Source of the DNA: Sphingobacterium griseoflavum
GTDB taxonomy: Bacteria; Bacteroidota; Bacteroidia; Sphingobacteriales; Sphingobacteriaceae
Direction of reading: 5' to 3'
Assembly (NCBI RefSeq): GCF_014653155.1
Contig: NZ_BNAF01000010.1
Coordinates: forward strand, 124,001-188,000
DNA length: 64,000 bases
Numbering within the stretch: the first letter of the stretch is position 1; the number at the start of each line of letters is the position of its first letter. The notes under the pieces were generated by a model, which was given only the letters and a program-made list of their open reading frames with translations, did not search any database and was not told the origin of the DNA. The translations under genes were made by a program, and so were the position numbers. Below, piece after piece: positions 56,511-64,000 of this stretch.

Positions 56511-57473
56511 TTAGAAAATCAAGACTAGCTTACCAAATACGTCACCATTTTCCAGGAGGCTATGGGCTTCAGCGGCTTCTGTGAAGGGGAAGGATCTGTA
56601 TACCTGCGGCTTGAACGTGTGGCCCAAGATTGGCCATATGGCTTTCTGTACATCGCGAGCTAGCTGCGCTTTAAAAGATAAATCACGCGCGCGCAACGTA
56701 CTTCCTGTTATGATCAACCGCTTTTGCATAAGCTTTGAGATATCCAATGAAACCCGCTTGCCCTGCGCGGCATTGATCTGTACCAATCGGCCGTCCGGCC
56801 TCAAAATATTGAGGTGCTTCTCGAAATAATCGCCCGCAATACTATCCAGCACCAAGTCCACCCCCTCCTCTTCAAGTAGTTGTTCGAAGTCCTGCTCTTT
56901 ATAATTAAAAACACGATCGGCTCCCAAATCTCTGCAATATTTACATTTTTCGTCGGATCCGGCGGTAGCGGACACACGGGCTCCAAAAGCTTTGGCAAGC
57001 TGTATGGCTGTACTTCCTATACCCCCAGCTCCCCCATGTATCAGTATATGCTCATCACGCTGCAATTCACCGCGGCGAAAAACATTGTCCCACACCGTGA
57101 ATAGCGTCTCCGGCAAGGAGGCTGCTTCCGCAAACGTTAGTCCGACAGGGAGAGGCAAGCAACTGTCGGCATCAACAGCAACAAATTCGGCATAACCACC
57201 TCCTGCCACTAAACAGCATACCTCGTCGCCTATTTCCCAGCGTACTCCGGATCCCACTTCAATCACCACGCCAGCTACCTCAAGGCCTGGAATATCCTGC
57301 ACGACATCCTTTGGTGCAGGATAATATCCTTTACGTTGAAAAATATCCGGACGATTGATACCAGCGGCTTTCACTTGTATCAAAACCTGGTTGGCTACTA
57401 TTGTTGGACGAGGGCGCGTTTCTACACGCAATACATCGGGCTTGCCGAACGCTGTTATCACGACTGCTTTCAT
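56511..57473 (-). CDS. NADPH:quinone oxidoreductase (MDR superfamily, QOR/PIG3-type)
   Basis: A 320-residue zinc-independent medium-chain reductase. N-terminal GroES-like fold with AAGINRPDIFQRKGYYP and IPGLEVAGVVIEVG, then a Rossmann domain with HGGAGGIGSTAIQLAKAFGARVSATAG (about 144-170). The PIG3/TP53I3-like C-terminus (TGSTLRARDLSFKAQLARDV) suggests one-electron quinone reduction. The start is one base after the stop of the outer-membrane barrel gene, so it is translationally coupled to it. The functional link between the two is unknown. Confidence 0.88.
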   Translation of the reverse strand: MKAVVITAFGKPDVLRVETRPRPTIVANQVLIQVKAAGINRPDIFQRKGYYPAPKDVVQDIPGLEVAGVVIEVGSGVRWEIGDEVCCLVAGGGYAEFVAVDADSCLPLPVGLTFAEAASLPETLFTVWDNVFRRGELQRDEHILIHGGAGGIGSTAIQLAKAFGARVSATAGSDEKCKYCRDLGADRVFNYKEQDFEQLLEEEGVDLVLDSIAGDYFEKHLNILRPDGRLVQINAAQGKRVSLDISKLMQKRLIITGSTLRARDLSFKAQLARDVQKAIWPILGHTFKPQVYRSFPFTEAAEAHSLLENGDVFGKLVLIF

Positions 57474-57474
57474 G

Positions 57475-60228
57475 TTATTTCTTTTTTGGATATTTCTGCA
57501 AGCGCATATTGAACGTTACCATAAAATAGCGTCCTAACCGGTTATTTCTAGCTTCATACAAGTCATTACCAATGTATTCGCTATATGTTCCCATATTTTT
57601 ATTCTGATCAAGCAAGTCGAATCCTTGAAAACGTAGCAGCCCCAGTTTATTGGGTAGGAAGGAAATTTCGAGATAGGCATTTAAAATAGTCGGGTTATTA
57701 TTCATAAAACTGCTCTCGTATCCCGAATTAAAGCGTTGTGACATTTCTGCGCCTAAGGTCACATAGTCACTTAAGTACCCTTTTGTTGCACCGCTTAACA
57801 ATAAGCTATGCGCCGTTATCTCCGTGCTGTAGGGCCAAGTATACGTCGCATTGTTCAGCATATAATTGGTATTGAACAACGACTCAAAATAATCGCTCCA
57901 GGTGTAGCGTAGCTGCGCGGATTGCGAATAGACAAATTGTGTCGTTCTGTTCCGTTCATCATTGACAAACGAAATGTTGTTGTAAAAATCCGTGTTTCCT
58001 ATCAAATCCAACTGCAAGCTCTCGTCAAAAAGGGGTGTATTGAATAAATAGTACCACTTCACGTCAAAATACCCATCTGCATTTTTAAAAGTGGTTTCTT
58101 GTATGGTCGAATTGCGGAACGCCGTTTTATCGGCAACAATCTTGTTTATTACCTTATTGTAGGCAAAATTAGACTCAAAATACTGATTTCGGCTCGTGAT
58201 AAATTTCCGCAAGGTCGTGCTTATGCGATTGGAGAACTCTGCTTTCAGCTCGGGGTTACCGGTAACGATATTTTGCGAGTTGCTGTTGTCTCTAACAGGA
58301 ATAATATGTAGGAAATTTGGCTGGTTATTTTTTCCAACATAATCTACGCTCCAATCGAGTTCATTATCCAACCTCCATTTAAATCCAGCACTGGGCACCA
58401 AATTGACATTATCATAGCGATAGTGCAGATCTTCCCGCGGTAGGTAGCCATTAAGCGTAATAGGTTGCACGGCAAAACCTATGCTCGTTCTAAACTTCTT
58501 ATTGGGCACATACTGGTAACTTAATCCAGCTCGACTACTGTTAAAGCGATAGTTATAACTGACTCCAAGGGAATCTACATAAAAGGATTGATCAAACTCT
58601 GCTGATTTGAGCCTGTCCTCCACACGTCTTACCGCTGTCATATCGGTTAGCTCATAGTCATAAAAAAATTCCAATGTACTGTAATCGGAAAAGGGCTCGA
58701 CAAAAGACATCGCCGCTTTCACACCATCTGTACCACTGCGCTGTTCAATAAAATATTGTTGATCAAACTTAGTAAACCGAGGCGGATTCATAGATGAGTC
58801 GATCGAGGTGTACGTGTCCACCACATGTTCTAGTTTATTCAAACTGTTGAAATTTAAAACCACGTTGCCTACAAACTTTCGACCTGGTTTTTTGAAAGAT
58901 TTAGCGTAAAGCATGTTTACGTCAAGATTAGGATTCTGCTGCGAAGCCGTATCTTGATATGTACCATCATTGGTAATGCGATTATTATTGATCAGACGTT
59001 CACGGATATTACCGAAGTAGACCCTATTATACGAGAACACCGGTTTGATCTCCAACACGTCGTTGTTCTTGAAACGATGTTTGAATTCAGCCGTCAGCCG
59101 ATGATAGTAATCGTTGTTGGTCGTCCGGTACGATTCTTCGTTCGATATCTTGTTTCCAAGATAGTCCGACCGCAGAAAGGAATTTCCAGTGGTCACGTTT
59201 TGCTTATGCGTAAAACTGTAACTACCACTCAGCACGGTATTTTCTGCAAGGTTGTCCGAATAATTGAACCCAAACGACTTGATATTATTGAGACCATCGG
59301 TGGGGTCAACAAAATCATTGGCATCGAAGAGCGATTTTTCGCGTTCCCCTACACCACTGGGAGAGCCGAAGGAAAACAGGCTGGTATTGGTGTTGTTGAG
59401 GGATCCAACAACCGAAAACTCCTGTCCGTCGTCAAATCTATTTACACCGACACTTCCGATATACCGATCACTCGTACCACCTCCAGCTGTTAGCTGTCCG
59501 AAGGTTATACGCTTGCTATCTTCTTTCAGCACAATATTGATTACTTTCTCCGGCTCGTCTGATTTTATACCGCGCTCTGTGGCATAATCCCCGAAGTAAT
59601 TGATCACCTGTATCTTTTTGACAAAATCGGCGGGCAGGTTTTTGGTTGCCGTATTGACATCGCCCCCAAAAAATTTCTTTCCATCGACCAAGACCGTGGA
59701 CACTTGTTTTCCTTGGGCATAGACCGTGCCATCACGTAGCACTTGAATCCCTGGAAGCTGCTTCAAGGCCTCCTCCAACAACGAATTTGCACGAAATTTG
59801 AACGCATCCATGTTATACTGTATCGTATCTTCACTGTAAACTACGGGGATGGTTTTGGTTACCGAAACACCCTCAATCAATGCATTTTGCGGTACGAGAA
59901 CCACATTCGGCATCACCACAAACGCACTACGCTCAGTGGCAGATAAAAGCTTGGTCACGATTTGGTGTCCTAACATACTATAAGAGATCCGGATATGGTT
60001 GCCCCTAACATGCTTGAAATAATACATCCCATCCGCACTGCTGCTTGTTACCATCGTATCCATGGTGCTTGTCAACCTGATATTTACACCCGACAGCCCG
60101 TTTGATGCACTATCTAGAACAATTCCTTGAATATGCTTCTCCAACGATTGTGCACGCAGCTCGAACAATCCCAGCGTATAGGAAAAACCCACCATGACCA
60201 TAAGTATGACACACCTAATATTCTTCAC
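57475..60228 (-). CDS. TonB-dependent-receptor-like outer-membrane beta-barrel protein
   Basis: A 917-residue outer-membrane protein. After a signal peptide (about 1-27) comes a carboxypeptidase-regulatory-like domain (IQGIVLDSASNGLSGVNIRLT, about 33-110). A plug-like region follows (ALKQLPGIQVLRDGTVYAQGKQVSTVLVDGKKFFGGD, about 160-210) with KVINIVLKE. The remaining 600 residues are a large barrel ending in aromatic strands. No SusD partner follows, so the transported substrate cannot be guessed. A TonB box is not evident. It is the first gene of a two-gene unit with the quinone reductase. Confidence 0.88.
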   Translation of the reverse strand: MKNIRCVILMVMVGFSYTLGLFELRAQSLEKHIQGIVLDSASNGLSGVNIRLTSTMDTMVTSSSADGMYYFKHVRGNHIRISYSMLGHQIVTKLLSATERSAFVVMPNVVLVPQNALIEGVSVTKTIPVVYSEDTIQYNMDAFKFRANSLLEEALKQLPGIQVLRDGTVYAQGKQVSTVLVDGKKFFGGDVNTATKNLPADFVKKIQVINYFGDYATERGIKSDEPEKVINIVLKEDSKRITFGQLTAGGGTSDRYIGSVGVNRFDDGQEFSVVGSLNNTNTSLFSFGSPSGVGEREKSLFDANDFVDPTDGLNNIKSFGFNYSDNLAENTVLSGSYSFTHKQNVTTGNSFLRSDYLGNKISNEESYRTTNNDYYHRLTAEFKHRFKNNDVLEIKPVFSYNRVYFGNIRERLINNNRITNDGTYQDTASQQNPNLDVNMLYAKSFKKPGRKFVGNVVLNFNSLNKLEHVVDTYTSIDSSMNPPRFTKFDQQYFIEQRSGTDGVKAAMSFVEPFSDYSTLEFFYDYELTDMTAVRRVEDRLKSAEFDQSFYVDSLGVSYNYRFNSSRAGLSYQYVPNKKFRTSIGFAVQPITLNGYLPREDLHYRYDNVNLVPSAGFKWRLDNELDWSVDYVGKNNQPNFLHIIPVRDNSNSQNIVTGNPELKAEFSNRISTTLRKFITSRNQYFESNFAYNKVINKIVADKTAFRNSTIQETTFKNADGYFDVKWYYLFNTPLFDESLQLDLIGNTDFYNNISFVNDERNRTTQFVYSQSAQLRYTWSDYFESLFNTNYMLNNATYTWPYSTEITAHSLLLSGATKGYLSDYVTLGAEMSQRFNSGYESSFMNNNPTILNAYLEISFLPNKLGLLRFQGFDLLDQNKNMGTYSEYIGNDLYEARNNRLGRYFMVTFNMRLQKYPKKK

Positions 60229-60330
60229 AAATACTACTCGTTTGCTCGATGGTTATCAATATACGAAAAAATTGAAATTCAATAAAGTTTTTAGTACAAC
60301 GTTCATTTATTCTTTTTTTGTATAAATAAA

Positions 60331-60360
60331 AGCGGGTTATTTCGATCGAAATAACCCGCT
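60331..60360. terminator. Perfect 30-bp palindromic terminator after the ferritin gene
   Basis: AGCGGGTTATTTCGA and its exact reverse complement meet without a spacer (60331-60360), with A-runs before and T-runs after. It lies 25 bases past the ferritin stop on the minus strand. On the plus strand nothing ends here. Confidence 0.85.
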
Positions 60361-60385
60361 TTTATTTATATGACTTATCGAGATA

Positions 60386-60913
60386 CTATTCGCCGTCGAA
60401 AGTAACTTTTACCAAATGTCTGTCAATTTCCCAGCGCCCTGTACCTTCTTCACCTATAACGTCGAACAGTTCGAGTATACGACGAGCAACATACTCTTCC
60501 TCTACTTGCTCTTCAAGAAACCACTGCACGAAATTGAACGTTACATAGTCTTTGGCTTTCATACAGCGATCCGCGATATTGTTAAATTGCTCCGTCACAA
60601 ACATTTCTTGTTCGAGGGTCTGTTCGAAAACGCCACGGAAAGACTCGAAATCTGTCGGAATATTGGTAATCTCTGGCGAGACGGCGCGTCCTCCGCGGTT
60701 GTTGATGTAGTTGAACAGTTTTAGCATGTGCGCGCGCTCTTCGTCGGCTTGCTTAGCGAAAAAGCTGGCCGAATGATCTAAGCCTTGATCGTCGCACCAA
60801 GACGACATAGCCAGATACAAAGCAGAGGAGTGCGCTTCAACTTTAACTTGGGCATTCAGTATATTTTCGATTTCTTCTGTTAACGAAGACTTCAATTTTA
60901 ATAAATCTTTCAT
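60386..60913 (-). CDS. ftnA: Bacterial non-heme ferritin
   Basis: A 175-residue iron-storage subunit forming 24-mers that oxidise Fe(II) and store Fe(III). Ferroxidase ligands align with FtnA: E26, E59 and H62 in ADEERAHM, E103 and Q136. E. coli positions 17, 50, 53, 94 and 127 keep the same spacing. No heme-binding Met for bacterioferritin. The upstream region has a perfect TATCTTTG -7 box and, between it and the ATG, an inverted repeat ACAATGT-N7-ACATTGT. Confidence 0.95.
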   Translation of the reverse strand: MKDLLKLKSSLTEEIENILNAQVKVEAHSSALYLAMSSWCDDQGLDHSASFFAKQADEERAHMLKLFNYINNRGGRAVSPEITNIPTDFESFRGVFEQTLEQEMFVTEQFNNIADRCMKAKDYVTFNFVQWFLEEQVEEEYVARRILELFDVIGEEGTGRWEIDRHLVKVTFDGE

Positions 60914-60944
60914 ATGATATTTCTATTTTATTCCTACACTAATA

Positions 60945-60965
60945 ACAATGTGATCCCTACATTGT
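60945..60965. promoter_or_regulatory. Inverted repeat in the ferritin leader
   Basis: ACAATGT (60945-60951), seven bases, ACATTGT (60959-60965). It overlaps the predicted transcription start. Directly beside it lies a second palindrome, TTTGTACAAA (60965-60974), touching the -7 box. Either could be a repressor site or an RNA hairpin controlling ferritin. Not a Fur box by sequence. Confidence 0.45.
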
Positions 60966-60970
60966 TTGTA

Positions 60971-60978
60971 CAAAGATA
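60971..60978 (-). promoter_or_regulatory. -7 box of the ferritin gene
   Basis: On the minus strand TATCTTTG, a perfect TAnnTTTG match; a TTTTTTTG lies about 23 bases further upstream. The predicted leader is about 50 bases. Confidence 0.6.
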
Positions 60979-61081
60979 CACTAGAAATGATTTTTTGTAG
61001 ACAAAAAAAGCAATACAAATTAAGTCTAAATTAGGAGTTCAGACGGCTAACGTGTTTAGAATCAATATGATTAAAAACAGA

Positions 61082-61495
61082 TTAAAGAGCAAAAACGTTG
61101 CCGCCCCGCAGTATTTTTTTTACTTCACTATTGAGTTCAATCGCAAATTTAGCACCTGAAAGAATTTCTTTCAGCGCCAAAACATCTGCTACGGACAATA
61201 GAAAACAACGTTCTGTACGGAAAGGCATAACAATTTCAAAATCAGCAGATCGGGAAGCATCGCCAATCATAGATGCAACGTCAATCGCGTCAATACGCTT
61301 TTTGAATAAGAAGAAATCGGAAATTTTAAATGCCGTCGTGCTGTGCTGAAACTCCAGCCAATAGCAGTTTTTACGACTGCATTGATAAACAGCCCCCTGT
61401 GTTGTTTTAAAAACCTCTTCTACCTGTGCTAACGGACAAACCATCTCTCTGTTCAACTTAAAATTCAAACAAATATAAACCTTATCCATATTCAA
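61082..61495 (-). CDS. Hypothetical protein, 137 residues
   Basis: I do not recognise this with confidence. The middle, VYQCSRKNCYWLEFQHSTTAFKISDFFLFKKRI (about 36-68), has two cysteines spaced four apart (CSRKNC) followed by an aromatic-rich strand, reminiscent of small Bacteroidota domains with a CxxC-like pair (the DUF6686 type is a possible match). No signal peptide or membrane segment. It lies 56 bases after the HPF gene on the same strand, but a terminator at 61503-61530 separates them. A start at 61489 is as good as 61495. Confidence 0.7.
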   Translation of the reverse strand: MNMDKVYICLNFKLNREMVCPLAQVEEVFKTTQGAVYQCSRKNCYWLEFQHSTTAFKISDFFLFKKRIDAIDVASMIGDASRSADFEIVMPFRTERCFLLSVADVLALKEILSGAKFAIELNSEVKKILRGGNVFAL

Positions 61496-61502
61496 TCCAA
61501 AT

Positions 61503-61530
61503 AAAAAGCTGATTTTTCAATCAGCTTTTT
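61503..61530 (-). terminator. Terminator after hpf
   Basis: AAAAAGCTGATT (61503-61514) and AATCAGCTTTTT (61519-61530) with a four-base loop, 21 bases after the hpf stop, on the minus strand followed by T-rich sequence. Symmetric, so it can act both ways. Confidence 0.85.
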
Positions 61531-61551
61531 ACTTGTTGTCCAAATGCTTTG

Positions 61552-61896
61552 CTAAAACTCCTCTTCGCCATCGCTTAGCAACTCTTTGTGATTACTTACG
61601 GTGGCTCTTGTCTTTGTTTTATGCTTGTTTATTTGCCGCCTTAGAGACTCCACCGCCGCATCTGTTGCTTCCTCAAAACTTTTCGCCTGTGCTTTTGCAA
61701 ACAGCTGATTGCCGGGAATATTCATCTTCAATTCCACCACCTTGTTTGCTTCATCATCAACATTTTCCAAACGTAAGTAGCACACCCCTTCGATGATGTT
61801 ATCCAAGAACTGCTCTAATTTCGCTGTCTTTTTCTTAATAAATTCAACTAGTTTTTGATCTGCATCAAATTTGATAGCTTGCACAGTAATGTTCAT
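61552..61896 (-). CDS. hpf: Ribosome hibernation-promoting factor, short form
   Basis: A 114-residue HPF/YfiA-type protein that binds the 30S decoding centre and stabilises inactive ribosomes. It has the beta-alpha-beta-beta-beta-alpha fold: MNITVQAIKFDAD opening, ELKMNIPGN strand and AKAQAKSFEEATDAAVESLRRQINKHKTK with the basic C-terminal helix. It lacks the C-terminal dimerisation domain of long HPF, as usual in Bacteroidota. It starts 14 bases after the xerC/D gene, so the recombinase and hpf form one transcript, closed by a hairpin. Confidence 0.93.
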   Translation of the reverse strand: MNITVQAIKFDADQKLVEFIKKKTAKLEQFLDNIIEGVCYLRLENVDDEANKVVELKMNIPGNQLFAKAQAKSFEEATDAAVESLRRQINKHKTKTRATVSNHKELLSDGEEEF

Positions 61897-61910
61897 TTTT
61901 CCTCCTTTTT

Positions 61911-62792
61911 TTAAGCCTTTGGATGGGCTTGTTTATAAATTGACTTCAGCCGTTCGACAGAATTGTGCGTATATACCTGTGTAGCAGCCAGACCTGCATG
62001 CCCCAAAAGCTCCTTTATTGCATTTAAATCGGCTCCGTTGTTCAGTAGCGCGGTGGCAAACGTATGCCTTAACACGTGTGGGCTCCTTTTCTTCTGCGAT
62101 GTGATCTGGCTTAGGTAATGTCGCACAATATCGTAGACTAACTTTCTGCTTGCGGCTTTTCCTTGTTTATTAACGATCAATGTAGTGGATTTGTTTTCTA
62201 CATCTAAGGTATATTTCAATTTTAAGTAATGCTTTACCTTGTCCAGCAATGTCTGATGGATGGGTACAAACCGCTCTTTTCCTCTTTTCCCGTAAACGAG
62301 CAATTTCCGGCCATAGGTATCGATATCTCGCTCTTGCATTGCGAGCAGCTCAGCAAGACGAATACCTGTTCCAAATAACAGTTCCAATATCACATGATCC
62401 CTTACCAGCTCAAAGTCTTGGTCGTCCTGAAAACCGGTGTCTAATAAAGCTACCATCTTATCCTGCTCCACCACTACGGGCAACTTTTTTGGTGTCTTTA
62501 ACGCACGAACCAAACTCATGGGATTTTTGTCAGTCATGCCCTCTCGGCGTAAAAATTTATAAAAGGACCGTAAAGTAGAAATAGACCTATTGATGCTAGC
62601 AGCCTCCCTTCCCTGTTCTTTCATCAGACTAAGATAATGACGGATGAGCCGGTGGTCGACCTCCTGAAAAGATAATTCTTCCCCTTCTATAAAAGCAAAA
62701 AAGCGGTCCAATTCAGCGGTATAGGCTGTAATCGTATGGAAAGAATAACGCTTTTCGAACCGAAGGAAATCTAAAAATTTATCTTTATTCAT
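61911..62792 (-). CDS. Tyrosine recombinase XerC/XerD
   Basis: A 293-residue site-specific recombinase of the dimer-resolution type. N-terminal core-binding SAM-like domain (about 1-95). The catalytic residues are all visible: R145 (GTGIRLAEL), K169, H239 and R242 (HVLRHTF), H265 (LLGHAG) and Y274 (QVYTHN). Length and the absence of a nearby integrated element fit a chromosomal Xer protein, not a phage integrase. XerC and XerD cannot be told apart here. It is co-transcribed with hpf, a layout I have seen in Bacteroidota. Confidence 0.9.
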   Translation of the reverse strand: MNKDKFLDFLRFEKRYSFHTITAYTAELDRFFAFIEGEELSFQEVDHRLIRHYLSLMKEQGREAASINRSISTLRSFYKFLRREGMTDKNPMSLVRALKTPKKLPVVVEQDKMVALLDTGFQDDQDFELVRDHVILELLFGTGIRLAELLAMQERDIDTYGRKLLVYGKRGKERFVPIHQTLLDKVKHYLKLKYTLDVENKSTTLIVNKQGKAASRKLVYDIVRHYLSQITSQKKRSPHVLRHTFATALLNNGADLNAIKELLGHAGLAATQVYTHNSVERLKSIYKQAHPKA

Positions 62793-62959
62793 CGTGAGCG
62801 TGCTTGTCGGATAAATTTAGCAAAAACTACGCGCCAAACAAATTTTATTAGGCCAAATTTTACCACAGGAATTTGTTCAACAGCCAAAGGATTGGACGCT
62901 TGATAAAAAAGACTGCTACGAAAAAAGCAGGCAATCAACAATTCGCTAAGCACAAAAAA

Positions 62960-62979
62960 GCCCGATCACATGATCGGGC
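62960..62979 (-). terminator. Terminator after the fructose-bisphosphate aldolase gene
   Basis: GCCCGATCA (62960-62968), CA, TGATCGGGC (62971-62979): a nine-bp stem with a two-base spacer. On the minus strand it is followed by six Ts. It lies 28 bases past the aldolase stop. Confidence 0.9.
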
Positions 62980-63007
62980 CTCCTATATATTCAAGCAAGA
63001 TGAACAA

Positions 63008-64000
63008 CTACAACTTGCTATTTACATCGATCGCATTTAGTTCGCTAAACGCCTGTTTCAACCGCGTTACAAACGCTTCTTCTCCCTTACGTAACCAAAC
63101 ACGTGGATCGTAGAATTTTTTATTGGGCGAGTCAGTACCTTCCGGGTTACCGATCTGTGCTTGCAGGTAATCATGGTTCTTAGCTTCATATGCACGAACA
63201 CCATCCCAAAATGCCCATTGCATATCGGTATCTATGTTCATTTTGATTGCTCCGTATGATAATGCTTCCGCAATTTCTTCAGGCGAAGAACCCGAGCCGC
63301 CATGGAAAACAAAGTTCACAGGTTTTTCTGCCTTAAGATCAAATTTTTCACGGATATATTCTTGGGAATTATGCAAAATAACCGGTTGAAGTTTTACGTT
63401 CCCTGGCTTATATACACCATGCACATTACCGAAGGCAGCGGCAACCGTAAATTTATCGGAAACTTTAGATAACTCTTCAAATGCATAAGCTACCTCTTCA
63501 GGCTGGGTATACAATTTTGAGCTGTCTACATCCGAATTGTCCACGCCGTCCTCTTCCCCGCCGGTAACACCTAGTTCGATTTCTACGGTCATTCCAAGCG
63601 GCTTCATGCGGGCAAGATATTTTGCAGAAATCTCGATATTCTCCTCAAGGGGTTCTTCCGATAAGTCCAACATATGTGATGAAAACAAAGGTTTGCCATG
63701 TTGTGCAAAGAATTTCTCACCGGCATCTAACAATCCGTCAATCCAAGGCAACAGCTTTTTCGCTGCATGATCCGTATGTAAGATAACAGCTACCCCATAA
63801 TGTTCCGCCAATAGGTGAACATGCTGCGCGGCAGAAACGGCTCCTAAGATACATGCCTTGAGCCCATCGTTGTTCAATGTTTTTCCTGCATAAAATTGTG
63901 CGCCACCATTTGATAGCTGAATGATAACGGGCGAGTTTACTGCCTTTGCAGTTTCCAACACTGCATTAATGGAATTCGTTCCAATAACGTTAACTGCTGG
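63008..64000 (-). CDS. fbaA: Class II fructose-bisphosphate aldolase (5' end outside window)
   Basis: The last 330 residues of a zinc-dependent aldolase that splits fructose-1,6-bisphosphate in glycolysis. The frame is open to base 64000; the visible N-terminus reads PAVNVIGTNSINAVLETA, so only about 25 residues are missing. Zinc and catalytic segments are HTDHAAKKLLPW (metal His), ELGVTGGEEDGVDNS, NVHGVYKPGNVKL and VFHGGSGSSPEEI, with the C-terminal NIDTDMQWAFWDG. The E. coli enzyme has 359 residues, a close match. Start is not visible. Confidence 0.95.
   Translation of the reverse strand, partial: PAVNVIGTNSINAVLETAKAVNSPVIIQLSNGGAQFYAGKTLNNDGLKACILGAVSAAQHVHLLAEHYGVAVILHTDHAAKKLLPWIDGLLDAGEKFFAQHGKPLFSSHMLDLSEEPLEENIEISAKYLARMKPLGMTVEIELGVTGGEEDGVDNSDVDSSKLYTQPEEVAYAFEELSKVSDKFTVAAAFGNVHGVYKPGNVKLQPVILHNSQEYIREKFDLKAEKPVNFVFHGGSGSSPEEIAEALSYGAIKMNIDTDMQWAFWDGVRAYEAKNHDYLQAQIGNPEGTDSPNKKFYDPRVWLRKGEEAFVTRLKQAFSELNAIDVNSKL

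Noticed and set aside
61911..62792. Phage or transposon integrase
   Set aside because: The recombinase has Xer-like length and hpf next to it; no att sites, tRNA or phage genes.

Overview
The window looks like ordinary chromosome from a Bacteroidota member, most likely family Sphingobacteriaceae (Sphingobacterium/Pedobacter-like); I do not assign a genus. Three things support this. Many promoters match the Bacteroidota -7 box TAnnTTTG and starts lack Shine-Dalgarno sequences. Bacteroidota-type families are present (GH92, carboxypeptidase-regulatory/outer-membrane barrel protein, short HPF, paired M16 peptidases). The order relA/spoT - fur - purA also fits. I see no rRNA, tRNA, CRISPR, prophage or insertion sequence. 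Both ends cut a gene: the relA/spoT 3' end at the left and the class II aldolase 5' end at the right.

Layout. 1-5.4 kb (+): relA/spoT tail, fur, purA, pabB, a TatD-type hydrolase and tcdA. 5.4-9 kb: a DnaQ exonuclease/GIY-YIG nuclease fusion (+) faces a two-gene DNA-repair-like unit (radical SAM protein plus DUF4130 partner, -). Both promoters carry the same long palindrome. 9-13.5 kb (-): gpsA-hemF-M16-M16 operon. 13.6-19.4 kb: a lipoprotein, ABC-F ATPase, FrnE-like DsbA protein and KatG. 19.6-25.2 kb: exonuclease + cNMP/CBS/DUF294 protein, sugar dehydrogenase, an HTH-like unknown, heme oxygenase and a 47-residue membrane protein. 25.2-31.6 kb: two copies of a small structured RNA flank a sugar isomerase, a large M16 protease and an AI-2E-family permease. 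31.6-37.1 kb: DctA, YceI, RocD, MscS. 37.1-44.5 kb (-): a six-gene signalling operon (two hybrid kinases, two lone receivers, CheR, CheB) with no chemoreceptor, CheA or CheW. 45-50 kb: NTF2-like protein, three Gfo/Idh/MocA oxidoreductases (two tandem paralogues), cold-shock protein. 50-54 kb (+): copper unit (metal-binding-motif AraC regulator, methyltransferase, CopA-type ATPase). 54-64 kb (-): GH92, quinone oxidoreductase, outer-membrane barrel protein, ferritin, a small unknown, HPF, XerC/D, aldolase.

How genes work together. Iron/heme/oxidative-stress genes recur (fur, hemF, katG, heme oxygenase, ferritin), as do nucleases and repair-like genes near the left end. The most interesting signals are non-coding. 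One is a pair of about 65-nt RNAs with their own promoters and terminators, an identical 18-nt 5' block, an identical CUCCCC loop and compensatory stem changes. The other is a shared palindromic operator, ATACTAAT-N3-ATTAGTAT, on the promoters of the two nuclease/repair units, with its left arm repeated before the TatD gene.
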